A stretch of 64,000 bases of DNA from assembly GCA_034769895.1 (NCBI GenBank), contig CM068369.1, positions 146,899,574 through 146,963,573 of the forward strand, written 5' to 3'. Positions 31,581-43,640 of the stretch are shown here, piece by piece. Numbering within the stretch: position 1 is the first letter of the stretch; each line of letters starts with the position of its first letter. A program made the translations under genes and the position numbers. Under the pieces are notes generated by a model that saw nothing but the letters and a program-made list of their open reading frames with translations, was not told the origin of the DNA and ran no database searches. The DNA is from Magicicada septendecula (lineage: Eukaryota > Arthropoda > Insecta > Hemiptera > Cicadidae).

Positions 31581-34500
31581 ACCATACTTTAGAATCTTTA
31601 TATTGGTTTCTTGTTTACTATAGGTTTACGTTTCAAAACCTATAATGAAGTGGGATGAATCTGAAATGCCTAGTTTATGAAGGACAAGGACTCTGGCTTA
31701 AGATTATTATTGTAAAATAGGCGTACGACTTTTATTTTTAACTAAAACTTACTGTTATTTTTAGAAAATTGTACAGTTTTTATAGAGTTTTATTTCTATT
31801 AAAAATGATATCTCTCTTAAGGAGACTCAGAAATATTAAGGTCTTTGTATTCGAAATATGTTTTATACATTTGTCGATATGTTTTTCAGGACTCAACTGA
31901 TACATCTTACTACGGTTACTGATGAAATAAATGTTTCTTCTACGGAGTTTACTGCTAACATACTACTACTCTACTAAATGGATAATTTGCCATTTATAAC
32001 TTCTCCCCTGACTTTTAAACTTTTGTGGCAGTAATGGATCCCATTACGCTATTGCGTGGGCTCCAATCCCGTTGGATGCCGCGTACAGGATTTGAATCTC
32101 CTCAAAGAGACATTTTGTCGGATATAAAACGCGAGTCGTAAAAGTCCCCGGCCTATTACCAATAATTTCTGTAATTCAAATTGTTACAGTTAAAATAGTA
32201 TCCGTAGTGACAACGGCTCGTAACTAACAAAATGAAAGTATCCTGGCTAGGTATTCAAGTTATTATTACTTTATATCAATACAAAGTGTCTAATCAAAAA
32301 GTAACGATTAATGACGCCCTAATCAGTCTGGAAATATCATATATTCCCTGCGAATGATTATCTAAACATTAAATGACATTAAAATTTGTAATTGTTTTGA
32401 GATTAGGATGAACTGTGATCGTAGCAAAGTCGAATTACTAAACATCAGAGAAGCTGACAGTCACAAGTTTTGTTAATACACACTTAAAAGAATTAGAGTC
32501 ATGTTATATTTAGTTTCTGTATTACAGATATCCAATACGCAGAAGGCCTATACTCAACAAATAATAACAGTCACTATGTGTGTAAATCACACAATACAGT
32601 TAAACAGTTATGACACCTAAAACAGTTAACACTTGTAACGCTTGCATTATTACTGTACTTTAATCGTCGTAAAACAATTGGCAAAACTACTTGACTGGAG
32701 CCGCCCTGCGCGTATAGCGGATGCTGCTTGAACAGCCAACTTTGTGACAGCCAGAAAAGCACTAAGCTCTTTCTGAACCGTTTTGGAACTCACAAGATGA
32801 ATCACAACGCAGTTGAAAGTTACCACTTGTTTTCACCTCACTTTGTGTGTGATTAGTTGCACACCTACTGTAAAACATATTTGTACAACAATATAACGCC
32901 GCTAATATTGTAATTTTCAACAGATAAACAATGTAATTACAACCAATTAGTGGAAGCTTCGGCTGTTAAGAATAATCGAATGTTCGCTGTAGTAACATAC
33001 ACACGGTACACAGATCAACCTGTAACTGCATTAACTTATACAATTAACACAATAAATGATAAAACATCTTGCATATTTCCTCTTTAGGTCTCACTTGGCT
33101 TCTTGAGTATTAAAAGTAACAATAATATTGAGAAAAGGTAAACGTTCTTTTAGTCTTCCTTATTTTCAGTAACGATTGGCAAATCGGCAGAATAGTTTCC
33201 ATGTGATGTGCACTAATATTTCTCTGTGAACGTATAAAGAGGTTTCCTACTAATTGTTTAATTTGTTCTCTGTAATTTGTATGAAAAACAAAATTGCAGA
33301 TATGTGTCTTCTAATTAAGCTGTAACGTCAAACATGGAGCCGCACACGTGCCGTCGGAGTACAATTGTGAAACATTCAGACCGTGACCATAATCAGACTC
33401 ACACGTGATGCTTATTAAATATTGTTCATTATTTGTGCCCACCAGCTTGCGTTTGCAAGCAGTATTAAGAGAAAAATGTTTCCTAACCAAACAAAAATAA
33501 CAAACAATTCTTAAGAAACGTGACTAACCCATAAATGACAATGGCGTATTAACAAAAAAGAGTGAACCGTTGTATTTGTGCAAGACTTAATGTTGCTTAA
33601 TGATTTGAACATGAGGGGAAAGATAGAGCTGTGGGGGGGGGAGGAGAGGGACAAGGGAGTGCTTCAGAGACAAGTGGTACTCGACGAACAAACGTTGTCA
33701 GGTGAGAGTAAAAAGTAGAATTTCAGCGCTCGGATGTGTTCTGTTTCAGTCTTAACCTAAATTTCATTGTTCATACAAAGTAGTCTTTAGTTAATTGTTA
33801 AGTTTTCACTTTCGTTTGCTGTTCTTCTCAATATTATTATTGTTAATATTGGTCGTGACGTTGTTTCGTAACTCGCATTTGTTTATTCCATCACTCTGAC
33901 AGACTTGTACGGCTGTACGTGTCTGTGTTAAATACGTTCTCCGTACAGCGCTCGTATTCTGAGCGAAGGCGTAGACCTGTCTGTACACCTGACGCGTTTC
34001 CACTTGTTTGCATTCGAGGAACTCCGCAGACGAGAAGGAGAATAAGACCTATTTATTAATTAAAGAAAAAATTAAGACATATAGACAGACAGTGAGGGAC
34101 ACTTGGAAACGTATACTGCTGTTAACGGGAAGAGGAAGGGAAAAGGAAAATCGGTCTTAGGCTGGATTCAGTTCTAAACGGTAGCTTTTTAATTTAACCT
34201 GGTAGCTAACACTTGTCGCGCATCTCTACGTCGCACAATGAAATGAATGAGTCTTAACAATTTTTGAAAACCATCACTATTGATAAGTATTGATACGACA
34301 GTTAGTTAGGCATCTGTTTTGAAATTATTTGAATCAAAGACAATATATCCAACTTTGTCGCTATCGTATGTGTTGGCTGCTGCTCCGTGTTAAACGACGT
34401 TTCTCGATGTCACAACCATTATCAAGGTCAAAAGGAAATGGTCATACAATAAAAACAGAGGTGGTAACAATGACGATGCAGAGGGACTTCGATTAGCTAG

Positions 34501-34984
34501 ACGCGGCAGCTAACAGTTCAGCAACAAAGTATGCCAAAGTTGGGGAGATGAAGTCTGCTAGCACAGAAAAGCTGACTGGAAACAAAAGAATTTGGTGTTA
34601 CAAGAGAATGATTTCTGAATCAGTCCTAAACGTTAGAAAAAACAACGTCTTTAAAAGATTACTGGGATCGACTGTAGGCATATGAATTTGAATGGACTTT
34701 TGCCGTCACAGAAAAAATATAAATTCGACGTTCGGCCATCCAATCAATCGGCCACCGTCTTCAGGTTAACAAAATAGAGTCAACAAGGAGTCAAAATGCT
34801 ATCTTCAGGAGCCATAGAGTCAACAAAATAGTAATAACGAAGTTCACATAATATATAATCGAAAGATCAATAATACAAATGAATACTTACTATGAAAGAA
34901 CACGCAGCAGTCACAAACACAAGCATAATGTACACAAACACTTGCACATCAACAAAGTCAACAAAACCTTTTTGCACACATGGC
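31581..34984. other. No recognised gene
   Basis: AT-rich. A G9 run lies at 33633-33641. Short frames only. 32040-32160 has a GC-richer patch with GGATTTGAATCTCC, loosely like a Pol III B box, but no A box or tRNA fold was found. Confidence 0.45.
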
Positions 34985-35357
34985 TCGGAAACCTGGACCC
35001 TGAGCAACTGGAGACGAGCTATTCTGAGATGTGGTACTGGAGGAAGGCATTAAGAATTCCGTGAACAGAAAGCGTGCCTGTTGATGAGATTCTGAAGAAA
35101 ATGGATGAAAAAAATGATTCTGATTGAGAAAAAAGAATCAGTCTGCTGGTCACCTGCTACGCCATCGAACTTGTTCACCACCGTGATCCAAGAAATGATT
35201 GAGAGGCGTAGTGGGAGGGGAAGCCCAGAGAGGAGTCTATATGGATGAGATAAAAAGAGGAAGAAGGTATGTGGCGATTAAGAGCCTGCTTTCGGAAGGG
35301 AAGCAATTTCGAGCCCACCAACCTCTGGGTTGAGGAGAAGAAGAAGTCATATATAAT
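34985..35357 (+). pseudogene. LINE carboxy-terminal relic
   Basis: GSETWTLS is readable at about 34983-35006, then, in another frame, LETSYSEMWYWRKALRIP followed after a stop by TESVPVDEILKKMDEKND. These are the YGSETWTL, EMWxWRRxLxIPW and TNxEVLxxI blocks that follow the polymerase core in one insect LINE family. Further decayed sequence (about 35150-35330) includes a SGRGSPERS stretch that may be the degenerate GRGRP motif. It ends in a GAGGAGAAGAAGAAG tail at 35332-35346. Frame shifts and stops make it non-functional. Confidence 0.7.
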
Positions 35358-35440
35358 CATAAATCTAATAAAGACAAATGGGAATAAAATGATTAAAAGA
35401 ATGAAAACGGTGTAATAATAATATCGTCCTGTATATTGAT

Positions 35441-35555
35441 TAAACCAGTTTCTTCACTGATCAAACCAAACAACAGTGGCTTCGTTTTTGTGAAGTGATT
35501 AGTAATTGTAGCCTGAAAACGTTATTTAGAGGGCGGTTGAAAGCAAGGTTAGATC
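35441..35555 (+). repeat. Dispersed repeat, copy 1
   Basis: Matches about 38560-38672 in the same orientation: AAACC then TTTCTTCAC, a GTTCG/CTTCG step, an AAGTNATTA word, then CGTTATTTAGA and AAGCAAGGTTAGATC versus AACAAGGCTTGATC. Diverged, function and family unknown. Confidence 0.5.
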
Positions 35556-36731
35556 ATTTTGCAAGTTAATGCTAATCACGTAACACTTTCTTGTGTTCTA
35601 TACTTAAAACACGATTTACTCCAGATCTTTTTAAACATTTATGTCATTACAGTCGGAAGTAACTAAGAATACTAACGTACAACCAAGTATTGGATTCAAC
35701 TAATTAATAACCTTACTTTTTATGACATTATCCAAGAGGAGGTTTTCTCCTCATGGAAAATCAAACTATGCTAATTCTTATGTCAACTATATGAGCAATT
35801 AATGTCCACAGCAAATGCACTAGACACTAGATCCTATTCGACAGTGGAGAGTAACCACAAAAATAACTGACGCTGTCTTTCAAAAGAGACCCCATCGTTC
35901 TGTTAACCGAACCTGCTTAACGTTTAAACCGAATTCTCGTTACTTCACTTCACAATTTTCCTTTCAACGTGACCCATTTATTGTGTCACTTGAATGCTAA
36001 TACTCAAGCGTGCTCTGTAATTCAGTTGAATTTATTATTGCCGCATTTTATGTTGTAAAAACTAATCTAAACGTTTATCCATTCTCATGGTACCATAGAA
36101 ATATAAACAAAACAAAGCCTGTGTACGTAACTACACGTTCCCACACGTTTAACACGCCATTAAGTCCTTCCAGCTCCACCCTCGAATGTAATTTCCCCTT
36201 CAAGTGTTTTCCTTTGTTAAGTACCTTACTACATATATAGCAACAACATTACTCTGAAATAGTCGTAACTCGTTGTGTTCCGAGTATAATGTAGTATAAT
36301 TTGGAAAATATTACCAGTCGTATCTAAAAGTTGATTTTACTGTAGCTGTTGTTTTTTCTTCATTTTGGTACAAGTAATGTCCTCCTAACGTTAAATGTCA
36401 ACGCCGTTTATGGAATGATATAACTCAACAAATAACGCTTTGTTCAATTGTAAGTAAATTTCACGTTTAACACCTGGAATCCCGGTATTGTTGCTGTAAC
36501 TTTACTTTCTGCAGTATTACACTCCGTAGCTGTTTATCGAACGTCTATTCTCAACTAGGCGTTTATGATAACGTACAAAACAGATATAAAAGCCGTACTG
36601 TCTGCGACCAGACGGGGATGGGTGGGAGAGAACCTCACCCCGTATCAGATAATCAGCTCCCTCTATGTTATTACTGAAATGCAAAACAGACCGAAACACG
36701 CTTGTATAAAGCATCAATAGTTTTTTAACAC
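35556..36731. other. No recognised feature
   Basis: AT-rich, with short frames at 36010-36240 and 36517-36717 (minus) that have no motif. It borders the LTR-like unit. Confidence 0.5.
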
Positions 36732-37271
36732 TGTTACGGCATTACAGAACAGTATACGTGTTTGTCGAATGTGCCAGAAGAATCTCGCTCTAATGTGTGT
36801 GGCATACGTGATTCTCGACACATTCGCGAGACTTTCTGGAAGCCACCAGCCGCGCGGACTGTGTCAAGGCCGCAATTAATTACGTCGTAGTTTAGAGATA
36901 AGGCGTAGTTTGGAATCTTCTGGTCTGTGCGCGGATGTATAAATACAAGGCGGCAGCGGCCTTAGTTTTTCAGTTATAGTCGCGATATATTTACAGTGCT
37001 GTCCGAGTTATTATCGGGGGATATTACTGTGTGCGTCCAAGTGGTTATTAGTGAAGTGTTTAATAATCGGGCGGGATTAATACAATTGTGTTTAATATTA
37101 GTTGACATTTTATTTTGCGTGTGAACAATTGTTATTTGATTTGGTGTAAGAGACTGTGTTGTTAATTACGAACTGTTTAACTGTGAAAATTAAAGCTGGT
37201 GATTAGTGACTTAATTGGTCTTGTATTTTGTTCCCACTGTACCTACGACGATTAAGTAGACCGCCGTAACA
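36732..37271 (+). mobile_element. Solo-LTR-like unit (540 bp)
   Basis: The unit begins TGTTACGGC and ends GCCGTAACA, a perfect 9-bp inverted end with the TG...CA of an LTR. Inside, TATAAATA at 36938 is followed by TCAGTT at 36970, an arthropod initiator match placed about 34 bp downstream. AATTAAA at about 37186 with a GT-rich stretch after it could end the transcript, giving a U3-R-U5 layout. No PBS follows and the 5-bp flanks (AACAC and ATGCC) do not match, so a solo LTR with a lost duplication, or a DNA element with short inverted ends, are both possible. The frame at 37318-37536 lies outside and is unassigned. Confidence 0.6.
36938..36975 (+). promoter_or_regulatory. Core promoter: TATA box plus initiator
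   Basis: TATAAATA (36938-36945) and TCAGTT (36970-36975), with spacing typical of arthropod TATA/Inr promoters. Probably drives transcription from the LTR-like unit. Confidence 0.6.
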
Positions 37272-37679
37272 ATGCCAAGAAAAGTTTAAATTTACCTTAT
37301 TATATAATAAACACTCAATGAAAAGTGAAGAACACGAGACGATTGTAGAAATGTTGAAGAGGGTTTCCTTATACGACATGGATAAAAGATTCTTAATTGA
37401 ATTCGTTATATACTACGGGCGCTCTTGTACGTCCTGGGCTACACACCTGAACTACAGACCAAAGGTTACAGAAAATGCACTCTTTATGTTAGACGATATG
37501 CTTTGCGCCGCTATAAAGCAGATCATACAATTTTAATAACTAAAGGTACCGTTCTATGAGTTCTCATATGTGAGTTTGTTTGTGTCATGGATCTTATGTA
37601 GGTCTATGTATGCTGCACGTTTGTTGCTTCTGCATGCAAGGCGACAGGCATGCTCAGGCATACAAGTGCCTAACTGCGG
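37272..37679. other. No recognised feature
   Basis: An ATG directly after the LTR-like unit (37272) stops after five codons. An open frame at 37318-37536 (plus, 72 codons) has protein-like composition but no recognised domain. Confidence 0.4.
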
Positions 37680-38010
37680 GAACCATCCGTCCTGTGGTGG
37701 CAGCCCATCGTTACGGACAACTCGCCTCAGGGCGGTCGAGCCTATCGACCACACCGGCGCACCTCTAAGCTCCTGCGGGCTATGCCTTAAGCGTGCGACA
37801 GGGCTGGGGATTGGCTGGAGCAGTCCCTATAGTTATACACACAACACCGTGTATTCGTGGGCGGCGCGCTAAGACAGTGTGCCGAGCGAACGCCCGAGCT
37901 GCACTGTAAGTACCTGGCGTTCGTCAGACTCCGGCCTGGGCAACACAAACAAACCAGGGCGCGAGACGCCCCGTGCATCTTATGTCTGTCTTTCTGTGGC
38001 TTCTGCACTT
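37680..38010 (-). repeat. GC-rich dispersed repeat, copy 1 (inverted relative to copy 2)
   Basis: This block is the reverse complement of about 62371-62680 with moderate divergence and some indels. Shared words include GTCGAGCCTATCGACCACAC, GTGTATTCGTGG, ACCTGGCGTTC and CAAACCAGGGCGC. It is clearly more GC-rich than its surroundings. Read on the minus strand it gives WSIGSTALRRVVRNDG, while copy 2 gives WSIGSTTWRRVIRKDG on the plus strand. The family is unknown: a SINE, or a fragment of a longer element with a coding piece. Confidence 0.75.
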
Positions 38011-38559
38011 CAGAAATGTAGAAACATAAACTAGCACGAATCAGAAGAAACTAGTCACCGAACAGTAGTATTACGGTAAATGAATTTTGCACGATTATGT
38101 TTGAAAATAATGACCAATGGAGATTCCGAAAGAAGATTGAATACGAGATATCATTCAGATGCCACAGAATAATCCAGTTTCAGATTAAACTCACTATAAC
38201 TTAAACGGGTATATTTCATTACAGGCAATTCTTAAAATCTAGCAGAGAGAAAAGCGTTTCAAAGTGGCCTGTTTTGGAACTTTCTGATGTATTAATGAAC
38301 ACTCTTCTTTGAGCTAATGCATAATGGATAAGCGTTTCTTGGAGCGTGGAGTTAAGGTATTTCGGCTCGATGATTAAAGCATACTTAGAGTCATATTTTT
38401 GAAATTATTAGAAGTGTAATTGCGTATTTAATTTCTATAGTATATTTATAATGTAAACCACAATAAAAGTTGTAAATAATTCTTCATTTTTGATAACAGA
38501 ATGATCTGCACTACCATAAGCGATGAGCGTCAGTGGGAAGTAGCAAACAAAATCGAATA
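38011..38559. other. No recognised feature
   Basis: AT-rich, no open frame of note. Confidence 0.5.
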
Positions 38560-38672
38560 AACCTATTTCTTCACATATAAACTTGCAAACTTCAATGGGT
38601 TCGCCTTTATAAAGTCATTACTGACAGCAAACTACCGTTATTTAGACAACTGTAGAAAACAAGGCTTGATCG
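38560..38672 (+). repeat. Dispersed repeat, copy 2
   Basis: Diverged copy of 35441-35555 in the same orientation, about 3.1 kb away. Confidence 0.5.
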
Positions 38673-39970
38673 CTTACCGTCTCGATAAGGTACTGCTTAC
38701 CTCATCATTATCACTGTAGATTACATGAATTCATCAAGTTTAAAACTCCGATCCTACTCAAAACGTTTCGAGTAACAATCTGAAGGAATTGAAATTGTTA
38801 AAATAAATTGGAGTAATAGAAAAGGTGAAGTCCGTCTGTTCCTCATTTGTTCTGGATATATTCGTAGCTGCTCCTAGTGTTAAGAATTAAAATTTACCCT
38901 CTTCGTAATGGGAATTGTGATCTACAATATTAGAAAACGAGATACATCTAAAGGCAGCTTCCTTGGAATGCCACGATCATGTTCGGCAATTGTGACAAAT
39001 CTCACCTTGGTATTATCTCGCACTGAACAGCAGTCATTGTTCTGTTATTTAACTTGAATACCGTTTCTTAGGTTTTAGAATATATTGATTCCATTAAACG
39101 AAATTGCAGGTTTTAAAGTATGTTTCTTAAATCATTATTTTATTTTTGATTAGGAAAGCCCGTGTCCTTCAGATTATGAAGCTGAAATTGCCAATAGATC
39201 TGCGGAAGATTGAAATTTGTGATTGCACGCTGTTATTTATCAGACACTTTAAACATGATAGGCGCAGAATTTTAAAAGACTTTACAACAGGAATCACGAA
39301 AGAAAGTAAAAATAGGTAGGGATATGTCTGCACTGGTAACTCATAACAAAAGTAATCGTCAGAACAACGCAATATTCTATAAATGTGACTACATGCCCCT
39401 GTAATGCACAGTTGCACATTATGTAGTATTGTATATTTTATATTTCGGTTATAAATTACCAAGTATGGTTGGGTGACTCCGTTTTTCATTCCGATTGATA
39501 TGGCATTCGAGACTGTCGAGCGCGTTATTTGGGAATAGATTAGTATAGTTTATATCTCCAACTCGAGTTAGTAGCAAATCACCATCTAGATTAGACACTC
39601 ACATAATCTGATAAAGAATCATGTGACTTGTTAAGTCAAACGTTATCCAACTTGGAAATCACTAAGTTACAATTGCTATACTCGACACACGTTAGTTGTG
39701 TAGGACTATATGGGTTTTATGTTAAGAAGTTTTATACTTTGCCCAATACATTCCTGTTAAGAAGTAATTACCATAAGTTGTATTTATGATTGCTGTATTG
39801 TACGTACGTTAGTAATTATAACATGAGTTAAGAAAACTCATATTTACAAATAATGTGTTCTAGTATGAATAATTTTTTGTTTTGTAAGTAATGCTATGAA
39901 TTGTCGACCAAGATCCTGATTTTCTTATTTATTTATATAGTTTAATTAGAAGACACAACATTCTGGACTC
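38673..39970. other. No recognised feature
   Basis: AT-rich; the minus-strand frame at 39169-39489 has no recognised domain. Confidence 0.45.
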
Positions 39971-40372
39971 AAGGTTTTTTAAAAATATATAAACAATTGG
40001 TACGTTTCACAGATTTTATTTAACTCTGACAGCTGTTTCGACTTCTTAAGCAATTGCCAAAGAGATGAGTGAACAGAGGATGGAGAGGAGTGGTTGTAGG
40101 AGCTAAGGGAAGGAACATGTGTGAGGTGTGAAGATGGAGAGGATGTGTTGCAGGAGGTAAGGGTAGGTGCAACTTCCCTTAGCTCCTGCAACCCCCTCTC
40201 TATCTTCACGCCTCACACATGTTCCGATACACGCCCTAAACAGATCTCCAACCACCCTTACATCCTCTGTTCACTCGTCTCCTTAACAATGACTTAAGAA
40301 GTCGAAACAGCTGTCAGAGTTAAATAAAATCTGTGAAACTTACCAAATGTTTATATATTTTTAAAAACCTTT
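39971..40372. repeat. Large fold-back, about 200-bp arms with almost no loop
   Basis: AAGGTTTTTTAAAAATATAT at 39971 pairs with ATATATTTTTAAAAACCTTT ending at 40372. Pairing continues through CTCTGACAGCTGTTTCGACTTC and its complement, ATCCTCTGTTCACTC, and CTCACACATGTTCC, close to the centre near 40165. ATTCTGGACTCA occurs at 39960-39971 and again at 40417-40428, so these 12 bases may be a flanking duplication. The minus frame at 39979-40209 is a product of the repeat. Confidence 0.88.
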
Positions 40373-40935
40373 GTATTAATATGTTTCACCAAGTGCCCAA
40401 CGAGTCATCGATGAATATTCTGGACTCAGTTTCACCATTAGTAACGGAAAATGCTGTTTCTTAGAATATAAGAGGCAGGTTTTTCATTTAATACCAAAGT
40501 ATGTGGTTATCAAAATAGTTTGATAATAGAAATTGCATACTGTCGTATTTTTCAGTTCAAGCATCTAATAAACAGTGCACAATATTCCTGCTTGTAACTG
40601 GTAAATAAGATACAGTATGTTGGTCAAGGTTTTAAGTATATAAATTTAACCTTCGTCCACGCCTCCAATTATCTGTTAAGGAGACGACGCTAGTAACAGA
40701 CGATAAATCCTTCGGCAAGGGATTCGCGTGTCTTGCGGTTTCCCTGTCACTCACACTGCGATACACAAGGGGTTGGAACCTACATCAACAGCTTTCTATT
40801 GGCTATTAAAGGAATACAAGACAAACGGGCAACAATAAATCCTCTGGCGGCAGCCGTGTACGTCTCCTGCGACTACCGGACGGCTTACTTGATTTCCTCT
40901 CTTCCACACCAGTCTCTCTCCTCTCCCAGTTTTTA

Positions 40936-41181
40936 ACATGATAATGTTTTTAGGCTGGGGGACATTCCACAAAATGCGTGATGTAAAATGTGTAACGTCA
41001 TCGAAAAATGTAACGTTCCAGGTGATGTTAACACTATATTTTTTCCACACTTTCGATTCCCCACAGTCTAGAAATCTTCGGTCTCTGTCGTTTTTAAGAA
41101 ATCCGTACGAACATCGCTGAACAGGAGAGTCTGCAGTTTATGCACATTATACGTTTCAAAAGCCTAAAAACATTATCATGT
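40936..41181. mobile_element. MITE-like unit with 21-bp perfect inverted ends
   Basis: The 21 bases from 40936 (ACATGATAATGTTTTTAGGC plus T) are the exact reverse complement of 41161-41181. The 246-bp unit has no coding capacity. No clear target duplication flanks it, so the superfamily is not assigned. Confidence 0.65.
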
Positions 41182-41524
41182 TTCGATGTTTCGGTTTCGT
41201 CGAAATTCTTTTTTTCTCTTACCTTTCGTCCAAGTTAAGAATATAAAACACGTTTATCTTTTTAAGTGTAGCATATAATCTCACTCTTATATGATACAAT
41301 TGCATTCATAGGCGATTTCAACAAAGACAGTGATGCTTAGAGGAGATTATTCTGCGTTAAGTTGCCCGTAGATTGAACGTTATAAAATTGTTCCTTACCG
41401 CACTAAATGAGACGTGTCCGAAATGTCAAATTTTTACCAAACAATTAGTCTCATTTTTTTAAGAATTTTCTGTTTTATATATCGTCTGTTCTGTTTATCT
41501 CTCCTTAAAGATTTTTAAAGGTTT
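41182..41524. other. No recognised feature
   Basis: AT-rich sequence between the MITE-like unit and the antisense LINE relic. Confidence 0.5.
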
Positions 41525-42240
41525 AGACTTCTTCTTCTTCTTTAACTTACTTGTTAGGACTCTGTCCTCTTCCATAACAATGGTGCTATATACTGTCATT
41601 CCACCTCTTCCTTGGCCGACCAATACTCCTCTTGGTGTTTGGTTGGCTATCTCTTCTATTTTTCATTAGCCTTGTGTCGTCCATTCTTGATATGTGTTCT
41701 TTCCATATTCTTCTTCTTTCCTCAATACAAGAATTAATACCTGTTACATTACACGTTTATCTTATACTATTGTTTGGCAACCTACCGTACCTTGTCTTTC
41801 CTAGTACCCTCCGTAATATAGTCATTTCTATAGTTTGTCGTTTTCTTTGAGTTTTTGCTGTATGCTTGATGCTTGATGTTGTTGTTGGTTGGTCTCTGAT
41901 GCACACGATATTACTGGACGTATTGGCTTTTGTAAACCCTAGTTTTTGCTTCTTGTGTGAGGTGTTTATAAAGGTTTTAAGGTAAGGTTATTCAGGCATC
42001 CAGCAATTCTTCTTGCTTTCATCAATTGATGTTCTATTTCTTCATCTGCCCTATTGTTATTTGTAAGCCTTGTTCGTAAGTAGTCTATCTACATTACTTG
42101 TTCTATTATTCTGCCATTTATCACAAGCTTACACCTTAACGGGCTATGTGAATTTGTAACTGATTTAATTGAATTGTTTTCTCTTCCGCTATCTTCATGT
42201 TATATGGTTTAGTCTCTTCATTAAATTTGTTGTCCTCTGT
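41525..42240 (-). pseudogene. Antisense LINE reverse transcriptase ORF, carboxy-terminal relic
   Basis: On the minus strand, about 42150-41990 reads PLRCKLVINGRIIEQVM, a stop, then IDYLRTRLTNNNRADEEIEH and LMKARRIAGCLNNLT. This fits the INGxxIEQVxxFxYLG and EIxxRIxxAR blocks of insect LINEs. The far end (about 41700-41600) reads WKEHISRMDDTRLMKN and then SIGRPRKRWNDSI, with GRPRKRW exactly at 41621-41601. An AAG tail follows (CTTCTTCTTC on the plus strand, 41528-41542). The middle, including the YGSExW region, is too decayed or deleted to read. Confidence 0.8.
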
Positions 42241-43330
42241 AAGTTAAACTAGTTTATAGGCAAATGAGTAGGAATTCGCCACTCTTTATCAATTCTGATT
42301 CGCCAGTTATTTCACTTAAGAAAGATCTTAGCGTGTGTTATCACTTCGACTACACACATAATACACCGTACTGGACACTACTGAATTTAGGTGATGTTAT
42401 TTTTTTATCTATTTAACGTGGATGCTTGATGTGGTTTACATAAGAGTATGGAAATAGTCTAAGTCGTCGTCGTTATGTTGTGTCTCGGAGCTGAGTGAAG
42501 TTGAAGTTGGAGCTAACACTACCTATCCGGGTTTTCTAGTGTTTTTCTCCCTGCAATGTCTCAAGTTTTAATTAATTTGAGTAAAGTTCCAAACAAAATG
42601 ACTTCTTTCATGTAAAATCTTATTTCAAGATAACATATACAGTTACGCTCAGTGACTTACAATGTAGTCAATGTACATAGTCTTTATTTCTGACACACCT
42701 TACCAAAATGGGAAAATGGGTATTTCCGACACCTCTTAAGATTATAGGATCTGTAATCTCTATCTGTAATTTATTATCTATGTCTGTATAGATTAGTTGA
42801 GATGCAAGCCAATTAATCTAAACTCATTGAATGTGACGCAGATTAAATTTTGAAACACACGATATGTGTAGAAAAGAAAGTTAACGATATTTTTGGAGCT
42901 GAAAAATTGGCCAAATAACACTGACATCCAATTACCTGTAAACGGTCGAATGTATGTACACAGAGTACGCGGTAAATTTGTAACTAGAGAAAGCGTTATT
43001 CATTAAACTGGCAAGATACTGTTAATTTTTGCTTGAAGGACATCACGGTTCTAAAGTAAAAGTTAATTGTAATTAAACTCTTTATCGTATTCAACCTGTT
43101 ACCGAGTTAACCTGTAACGAAGTTAAGTAGTTTGCGCCATCAACAGGTTACTGCTGTACATTGATTTATGATTTATAATTGATAGCGAATAGCCTGTAAA
43201 ATTAAGTTGTAATTATTTCAAGTGATAAAGCAAAAACTACTTGTTACTTCACACCTACTGTACAACACGCCATACCCGCTCCGTGCCTCACGATCTCATG
43301 ATACTGATTTATGATTCGCAATAAATAATT
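42241..43330. other. No recognised feature
   Basis: AT-rich; may include unreadable upstream LINE sequence near 42241. No open frame of note. Confidence 0.45.
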
Positions 43331-43640
43331 TTTTCTTCTTCTCTTCTACAGTTTGTGCATTACGCATATTGCTCGTAGGGGTACCTATCGGTCTAGATTC
43401 TGTGACCAATTTTCGGATATCCGGACATGCGATCCAGATGTTCAGTCCAGTATTTCTATATTCTTCTATTTTCCAATGTGTAGTAAACATATTCAACTCG
43501 TCCTGAATGCCACTATTTCTAAAGCTATCTGCAAGTCTCACCGTTTTTAAAGCAAATACTTCATCGTACGAAGTAACCTCATCTCCACGGCCTGTATAGC
43601 CTACCCTTCTACCCTTTGTATAAAAACTCGTCATAGAACA
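43331..43640 (-). pseudogene. Antisense LINE carboxy-terminal relic
   Basis: The minus-strand frame at 43652-43296 is open for 118 codons. It contains FRNSGIQDELNMFTTHWKIE then EYRNTG, and DIRKLVTESRPIGTP, then Glu and Lys codons. This lines up with RNExIxxELNIxxLNxKIxEYRxxW, the RxPxxxxxYRPxGxR block, and the AAG tail seen at other LINE ends. The diagnostic GRPxxRW motif is lost, so the call rests on order and spacing. Confidence 0.5.

Noticed and set aside
32040..32160. tRNA gene or SINE suggested by GGATTTGAATCTCC
   Set aside because: No matching A box, no cloverleaf, no second copy.
36732..37290. Host gene starting at ATG 37272 behind the TATA/Inr promoter
   Set aside because: The frame closes after five codons and the upstream region is better explained as an LTR.
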